Shown piece after piece: positions 4,965-8,337 of a stretch of DNA of 8,337 nucleotides. Position numbers and translations under genes: made by a program. The notes below the pieces were generated by a model, which was not told where the DNA came from, made no database searches, and was given only the letters and a program-made list of their open reading frames with translations. This stretch comes from Rhodobiaceae bacterium (GTDB lineage: Bacteria; Pseudomonadota; Alphaproteobacteria; Parvibaculales; Parvibaculaceae), in assembly GCA_002746275.1 (NCBI GenBank), contig NVWR01000001.1:83133-91469 (forward strand), written 5' to 3'. Each line of letters begins with the position of its first letter. Position 1 is the first letter of the stretch.

Positions 4965-5999
4965 GGCTGACATGACCATCTTCAGCGCGCCGTCTTCCTT
5001 GGTGTCGAAAAGCCGGTAGGCCTCGCCGCCTTCTGAGAGGTTCATCCGGTGGGTGATGACGGCCTCCGGGCGGAGCCGGCCAGCCTGAATAAGTGAAATA
5101 AGCTCATCCCAGTGACACTGAACAGACCCAGCGCTGATGCGGAAGGTAAGCCCTTTGATGAAGGCCAGACCCATCGGAAAACTGAAATCCATATTCTGGC
5201 TGACGCCAATGACAGAGACCGTCCCTTGCGCCCCCACCAGATCAATGGCTGTGCGGATCGTGACGTCATTGCCCACCGCCTCCACGGCACAGTCAAGCAT
5301 CCGGCCCTTTGTTTCTTCCTTCAGGCGTTCTTTGGCGGTTGCTGGGTCAAGGGCAATAGCACCAAGTTTCTCGGCCCGCGCACGGCGCTCCGGCACGAGG
5401 TCGAGTGCATAGACTTTGGAAGCGCCCAGCACGAGGGCGATCTCCACAGCCATCAGGCCGATGGGGCCGAGCCCCACAACCGCGACGGTCTTGCCGGGGC
5501 CAATGTCTGCATTGAGACAACCAAGGTACGCTGTTGGCAAATTGTCGGTGAGCATCAAAGCTTGATCTTCGGTGATCCCCTCCGGGATGAGACGGGCATT
5601 GAAATCCCCCATGGGCACGCGAATGCCTTCAGCCTGACAGCCCTCAAGCGCGTGACCAAGGCCATAACAGCTCATCATGTTATTTTCGCACCGGTTGATG
5701 TGACCACCCAGGCAAGAGCGGCACGATCCGCACCCGACGGCTGCGGAGAGCATGACGGTGTCGCCGGGCTTTAGCCGCCTGACGCCTTTGCCAACTTCCG
5801 CCACTTCGCCAATGGCTTCGTGACCAACACAGAAGCCCGTGTCGGCGGAGAACTTAGCGCCGTGGTAAATGTGCAGATCAGAACCGCAAATGCCGCAGGT
5901 TTTCATTTTGACGATGAGGTCCGTATCCGCATGGCACTGCGGGTCTGCGTAATCCTCAAACCGGATGTCGCCTTTTCCGTGAGATGTCAGCGCTTTCAT
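4962..5999 (-). CDS. Zinc-dependent alcohol dehydrogenase, medium-chain dehydrogenase/reductase (MDR) family
   Basis: This 345-residue protein should oxidise an alcohol, or reduce a carbonyl, with NAD(H) in the cytoplasm; the substrate cannot be read from the sequence. The GroES-like N-terminal domain has CGICGSDLH with catalytic-zinc ligand Cys38, then GHE (His60, Glu61), with Asp152 near the usual position of the last metal ligand. The structural-zinc loop CGSCRSCLGGHINRC supplies Cys90, Cys93, Cys96 and Cys104, so both zinc sites look intact. The Rossmann motif is GLGPIG (176-181), and Asp200 at the end of the second strand (YALDLVPERR) suggests NAD rather than NADP. Length is typical. The ATG at 5999 has GAGG ten bases upstream, overlapping the stop of the SDR gene 13 bp before it. 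The two dehydrogenases are therefore probably co-transcribed and may act on the same or successive substrates. Confidence 0.93.
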   Translation of the reverse strand: MKALTSHGKGDIRFEDYADPQCHADTDLIVKMKTCGICGSDLHIYHGAKFSADTGFCVGHEAIGEVAEVGKGVRRLKPGDTVMLSAAVGCGSCRSCLGGHINRCENNMMSCYGLGHALEGCQAEGIRVPMGDFNARLIPEGITEDQALMLTDNLPTAYLGCLNADIGPGKTVAVVGLGPIGLMAVEIALVLGASKVYALDLVPERRARAEKLGAIALDPATAKERLKEETKGRMLDCAVEAVGNDVTIRTAIDLVGAQGTVSVIGVSQNMDFSFPMGLAFIKGLTFRISAGSVQCHWDELISLIQAGRLRPEAVITHRMNLSEGGEAYRLFDTKEDGALKMVMSA

Positions 6000-6012
6000 T
6001 TAGTTCGTTTCC

Positions 6013-6750
6013 TCAAGAAAGAATAAGGCCCCCATCGACCGGTATGGTTTGGCCGACAACATACGCTGATAAGGGGGAGGCAAGGAAGAGCGCCACGCCT
6101 GCCATATCACTGGGTTTGCCAAGCCGTCCAAGCGGAATACCCCGGAGCGATGCTTCCAGGCGCTTGGGGTTCTCCGTCGTGACTTTTGTGAGCTTTGTAT
6201 CCACCAGCCCTGGTGCGATGCCGTTCACGCGAATGCCATCGCTGGCCCAGGCTTCTCCCAGCGTCTTGGTGAGGCCAATCGCTCCGGTTTTCGAGGCGGC
6301 GTAGGCGGGGTTGCCTCGGGTCGCGTGGTATCCGGCAGTGGAAGAGATGGTGATGAGCGACCCTTTGGCGGCGGCGAGCATGTCATGGAATTTTCCGGCG
6401 CAAGCCATCAGACTGCCCAAGTTCACATTCATCACTTGCTGGAAGCCCGGCATCTTGAACTCGGCCCGCTTGTAGAGAACCGTGCCTTGACTGAGCACCA
6501 GCACATCAAGCGTGTCGAAAGGAGGGGCGTAGGCGTCAATGGCTTCAAAGTCACTGACGTTCATTTGGGCATAGGTCAATCCGGCCAGGTCTGACCCTTC
6601 TTCCCCCGCATAGTCCGCCGCCGCACTACGTGTGCCCCAGACATGAACATCTGCTCCGGCAGTGTTGAAGGCATGCGCGATACCATTGCCGATGCCGCTG
6701 GACCCGCCAACAACCAGTACGCGCTTTCCCGAAAAATCCAGTGGGTTCAT
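6013..6750 (-). CDS. Short-chain dehydrogenase/reductase (classical SDR), FabG-like
   Basis: The 245-residue product is a cytoplasmic Rossmann-fold oxidoreductase using NAD(P). Counting from the ATG at 6750, the cofactor loop is GGSSGIG (15-21), followed by a strand ending WGTR (38-41), where Arg41 could favour NADP. The catalytic set is Asn110, Ser137 (ISSTAG), Tyr150 and Lys154 (YAASK), all present. RVNGIAPGLVDT and the C-terminal GQTIPVDGG are typical of classical SDRs. The usual NNAG strand motif is replaced by LSQG (86-89), a less common variant. GGAGG lies seven bases before this ATG and four before an adjacent in-frame ATG at 6753, so either may be used. The frame stays open upstream to a GTG at 6876, but that stretch lacks SDR character and overlaps the preceding gene. 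Substrate is unknown. It lies between a membrane-protein gene and a zinc alcohol dehydrogenase in one apparent operon. Confidence 0.92.
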   Translation of the reverse strand: MNPLDFSGKRVLVVGGSSGIGNGIAHAFNTAGADVHVWGTRSAAADYAGEEGSDLAGLTYAQMNVSDFEAIDAYAPPFDTLDVLVLSQGTVLYKRAEFKMPGFQQVMNVNLGSLMACAGKFHDMLAAAKGSLITISSTAGYHATRGNPAYAASKTGAIGLTKTLGEAWASDGIRVNGIAPGLVDTKLTKVTTENPKRLEASLRGIPLGRLGKPSDMAGVALFLASPLSAYVVGQTIPVDGGLILS

Positions 6751-6757
6751 CATGCTT

Positions 6758-6762
6758 CCTCC
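6758..6762 (-). promoter_or_regulatory. Ribosome binding site of the SDR gene, setting its start
   Basis: On the minus strand GGGGAGGAAGC directly precedes the paired ATGATG (6753-6748). GGAGG is four bases from the first ATG and seven from the second. This strong site argues against translation from the GTG at 6876. Confidence 0.6.
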
Positions 6763-6854
6763 CCGTTTTATCTTGGATAGCGCGACGAACGCGTCCCGTC
6801 GAGGCGGTGGCTGCAAACCCTTGATGTCGTGGGGGAAGGCGGCAGAACGAAAAC

Positions 6855-7274
6855 CTACAAATGTCTGCGGGTCCACACGATCCCCGTGCCCAACCCTTGC
6901 AGGATGGCCGCAACCGAGAAGGCAAAAAGGTTTCCGTCGACCCCCATAACCCGGATCGGCGTCTCCATATCAGACAGGCTGCCGCCATACGACCCGGCCA
7001 GGAAGGTTGCTGAGAAAAACGCTGCCAGCGTCAGGCACCCCAGAACTGAGGCATGGCGAAGCTGCCTTATGTCGCTCTTGCCGGGGCCCCAGATGAGGGC
7101 AAGGGTATAGATGGCGAGCAGGGCACCGACGCCGAGCAGCCAGACCATGTGAAACCGTGCATGAGGGGGCCAGTCGGGATGAAAGACATGGCTTTCTGTA
7201 AGGTCAACGATGAGCGGCACGGCGCCATATTGTATCGCGGCGACGGTGAGCAGGATTTTTGCAAGCGAGATCAT
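6855..7274 (-). CDS. Small four-helix membrane protein, probably DUF6640 family
   Basis: This 139-residue hydrophobic protein has four likely membrane helices at about residues 3-23, 43-63, 74-94 and 113-133. Between helices 1 and 2 is the loop DLTESHVFHPDWPPHARFHMVW, whose Asp24, His29, His38 and His42 look conserved. I recall a D-x-x-x-T-H ... N-P-x-W-P-x-HARFHVVW pattern from proteins labelled DUF6640, which makes that the best assignment, held with moderate confidence. The function is unknown; the histidine-rich loop could bind a metal or cofactor. The ATG at 7274 has AAGGA seven bases upstream. The gene is first in the minus-strand cluster, 104 bp before the SDR gene, and is divergent from thiS across a 166-bp gap. 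A general DoxX-like membrane protein is the alternative. Confidence 0.8.
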   Translation of the reverse strand: MISLAKILLTVAAIQYGAVPLIVDLTESHVFHPDWPPHARFHMVWLLGVGALLAIYTLALIWGPGKSDIRQLRHASVLGCLTLAAFFSATFLAGSYGGSLSDMETPIRVMGVDGNLFAFSVAAILQGLGTGIVWTRRHL

Positions 7275-7398
7275 GAGTTGTTCCTTTGGCCCTATGGTCG
7301 AAGAGCCTGCAGGATAGTGGGGGACACCCGGATTTAGATTTCACAATGTTTCAGGCCATGCTACATGCAGGAAACCATGCCGCTCGCGCCTAGAGATG

Positions 7399-7411
7399 CT
7401 GGTGGCACCAG
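7399..7411. repeat. Dyad CTGGTG-G-CACCAG in the divergent thiS / membrane-protein gap
   Basis: Two 6-base arms are perfect reverse complements around a single G. The element is 29 bases before the thiS ATG and 124 bases before the divergent gene's start, so it could serve as an operator for either direction. A weaker GTGA-GATTT-TCAC dyad sits at 7426-7438. I see no TPP-riboswitch signature (no CTGAGA or ACCTGATCTGG-like core) in the 166-bp gap, nor a convincing promoter. Confidence 0.35.
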
Positions 7412-7440
7412 AAAATTATTGTGCTGTGAGATTTTCACCG

Positions 7441-7641
7441 ATGAGACTCACCATAAATGGCGAGCGCCACACTTTCGAAGGCCCCCTGACAGTCGCAAGC
7501 CTGTTGGTCAAGCTCGGGCTGGATCCGCAGAAGTTGGCTGTTGAGCACAATCTCGAGATTGTGCGTCGCTCGACATATGATGATGTTCAGGTGAATGATG
7601 GTGATACGCTCGAACTTGTACAGTTCGTAGGCGGTGGTTGA
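7441..7641 (+). CDS. thiS: Sulfur carrier protein ThiS (thiamine biosynthesis)
   Basis: ThiS is a ubiquitin-like carrier that bears sulfur as a C-terminal thiocarboxylate and hands it to ThiG to build the thiazole ring of thiamine. The 66-residue product starts [12 protein letters not shown] and has the family's [11 protein letters not shown] helix, [25 protein letters not shown] and the essential C-terminal Gly-Gly. The ATG at 7441 fits the family start; an in-frame ATG at 7396 would add 15 unrelated residues. The ribosome binding site is weak (TGAG about ten bases away). Its stop is 10 bp before thiG, so the two are co-expressed. thiO, often upstream in alphaproteobacterial thi operons, is absent here. 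The adenylating partner (ThiF-like) is not in view. Confidence 0.95.
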   Translation: MRLTINGERHTFEGPLTVASLLVKLGLDPQKLAVEHNLEIVRRSTYDDVQVNDGDTLELVQFVGGG

Positions 7642-7651
7642 GGAGACGAAA

Positions 7652-8337
7652 ATGGCAGAAGCAGCTCAAAAGAAGCTCGGAGAAACCAACAAGGCCAGCG
7701 ACGGTTTTACAATCGCGGGGCAGTCGTTCTCCTCACGCCTGATCGTTGGGACCGGCAAGTACAAGGACTTCGAAGAGACCGCCCGCGCGCTGGAAGCCTC
7801 CGGTGCTGAAATCGTCACCGTCGCCGTGCGGCGGGTGAACGTCACCAATCCGAATGAGCCCATGCTGGTTGATTTTGTCGATCCCAAAAAATACACCTAC
7901 CTGCCCAACACGGCAGGCTGTTTCACCGGCGATGATGCCGTGCGCACGTTGCGCTTGGCGCGCGAGGCAGGCGGTTGGGATCTGGTGAAGCTCGAAGTCC
8001 TGGGGGACCGCAAGACCCTCTATCCCGATATGTTGGAAACGCTCACCGCAGCCGAACTTCTCATCAAAGAAGGCTTCAAGGTGATGGTCTATTGTTCAGA
8101 CGATATCTTGATGGCCAAACGGTTGGAAGATTTAGGCTGCGTTGCCATCATGCCCTTGGCAGCCCCCATTGGCTCCGGTCTTGGCGTGCAAAACCCGATC
8201 AACATTCGGCTCATCAAAGAGCAATCAAGTGTGCCCGTTCTCGTGGACGCCGGCGTTGGCACCGCGTCCGACGCAGCCATCGCGATGGAGCTTGGGTGTG
8301 ATGGCGTGCTGATGAACACAGCCATTGCAGAAGCAAA
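7652..8337 (+). CDS. thiG: Thiazole synthase ThiG (3' end beyond the window)
   Basis: ThiG is a TIM-barrel enzyme that joins 1-deoxy-D-xylulose 5-phosphate, dehydroglycine and sulfur from ThiS to form the thiamine thiazole phosphate. The frame runs from ATG 7652 to the right edge without a stop, giving 228 residues and so most of a protein usually near 255-265. Family blocks are [13 protein letters not shown] (28-40), [18 protein letters not shown] and [11 protein letters not shown] with Lys113 as the expected Schiff-base lysine. [15 protein letters not shown] and [14 protein letters not shown], the phosphate-binding region, follow, then LMNTAIAEA at the edge. The first 18 or so residues ([18 protein letters not shown]) extend beyond the E. 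coli start and look unstructured. The start is supported by GAGGAG six bases upstream and by the lack of another in-frame ATG until residue 71. It is translated directly after thiS; thiE is expected to follow. Confidence 0.96.
   Translation, partial: MAEAAQKKLGETNKASDGFTIAGQSFSSRLIVGTGKYKDFEETARALEASGAEIVTVAVRRVNVTNPNEPMLVDFVDPKKYTYLPNTAGCFTGDDAVRTLRLAREAGGWDLVKLEVLGDRKTLYPDMLETLTAAELLIKEGFKVMVYCSDDILMAKRLEDLGCVAIMPLAAPIGSGLGVQNPINIRLIKEQSSVPVLVDAGVGTASDAAIAMELGCDGVLMNTAIAEA

Noticed and set aside
5112..5774. 220-codon plus-strand open frame opposite the alcohol dehydrogenase
   Set aside because: Antisense shadow of an intact MDR gene with all zinc and cofactor residues in the other frame.
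6754..6876. 41-codon N-terminal extension of the SDR from a GTG start
   Set aside because: The strong GGAGG lies directly before ATGATG at 6753-6748, the SDR fold begins there, and the extension overlaps the preceding gene's end.
1..8337. Mobile element, phage, defence or CRISPR content
   Set aside because: No transposase, integrase, terminal repeats, att-like duplications or spaced repeats were seen; gene content is core metabolism with intact genes.

Overview
The window looks like a stretch of alphaproteobacterial chromosome made mostly of core housekeeping genes. The main clue is the order NDUFA12-like complex I subunit, MlaD, DUF2155 protein, aat, accC, accB, aroQ. From memory this neighbourhood recurs in Alphaproteobacteria, and the 'EAMKTMN' biotin site and the DUF2155 protein point the same way. 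I would place it loosely near Hyphomicrobiales/Parvibaculales, but the genus cannot be read from this sequence. I see no tRNA or rRNA genes, insertion sequences, phage genes, CRISPR arrays or defence genes.

Layout. Bases 1-197 (+) hold the 3' end of a response-regulator receiver domain. Bases 295-1784 (+) hold a complex I accessory subunit, the MCE-domain lipid-transport protein MlaD and an exported DUF2155 protein; the last two overlap by 4 bp. The DUF2155 gene then converges with, and overlaps by 82 bp, a minus-strand operon that reads aroQ, accB, accC, aat (4654 down to 1703). Its short gaps (16 and 18 bp) and final 4-bp stop/start overlap suggest one transcript. A 307-bp non-coding stretch (4655-4961) upstream of aroQ carries a perfect 9-bp hairpin, a strong GC-rich hairpin and a twin GTTAAC motif. 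Beyond it lies a second minus-strand cluster, transcribed as a small four-helix membrane protein (probably DUF6640), a classical SDR oxidoreductase and a zinc-dependent MDR alcohol dehydrogenase (7274 down to 4962). From 7441 (+) the thiamine genes thiS and thiG begin; thiG runs off the right edge.

How the genes fit together. AroQ supplies the shikimate pathway. AccB and AccC are the biotin carrier and biotin carboxylase of acetyl-CoA carboxylase, which starts fatty acid synthesis. Aat tags proteins for N-end-rule degradation. MlaD and the DUF2155 protein act at the envelope. The SDR/MDR pair probably performs linked NAD(P)-dependent oxidation or reduction on an unknown substrate. ThiS and ThiG build the thiazole of thiamine.

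The observation most worth checking is in AroQ. It keeps every other well-known active-site residue of type II dehydroquinase at the same numbering as the Mycobacterium tuberculosis enzyme, but has Thr where the usual catalytic Asn12 sits. The aat/DUF2155 antisense overlap and the structured leader before aroQ come next. I found no convincing new multi-gene system.
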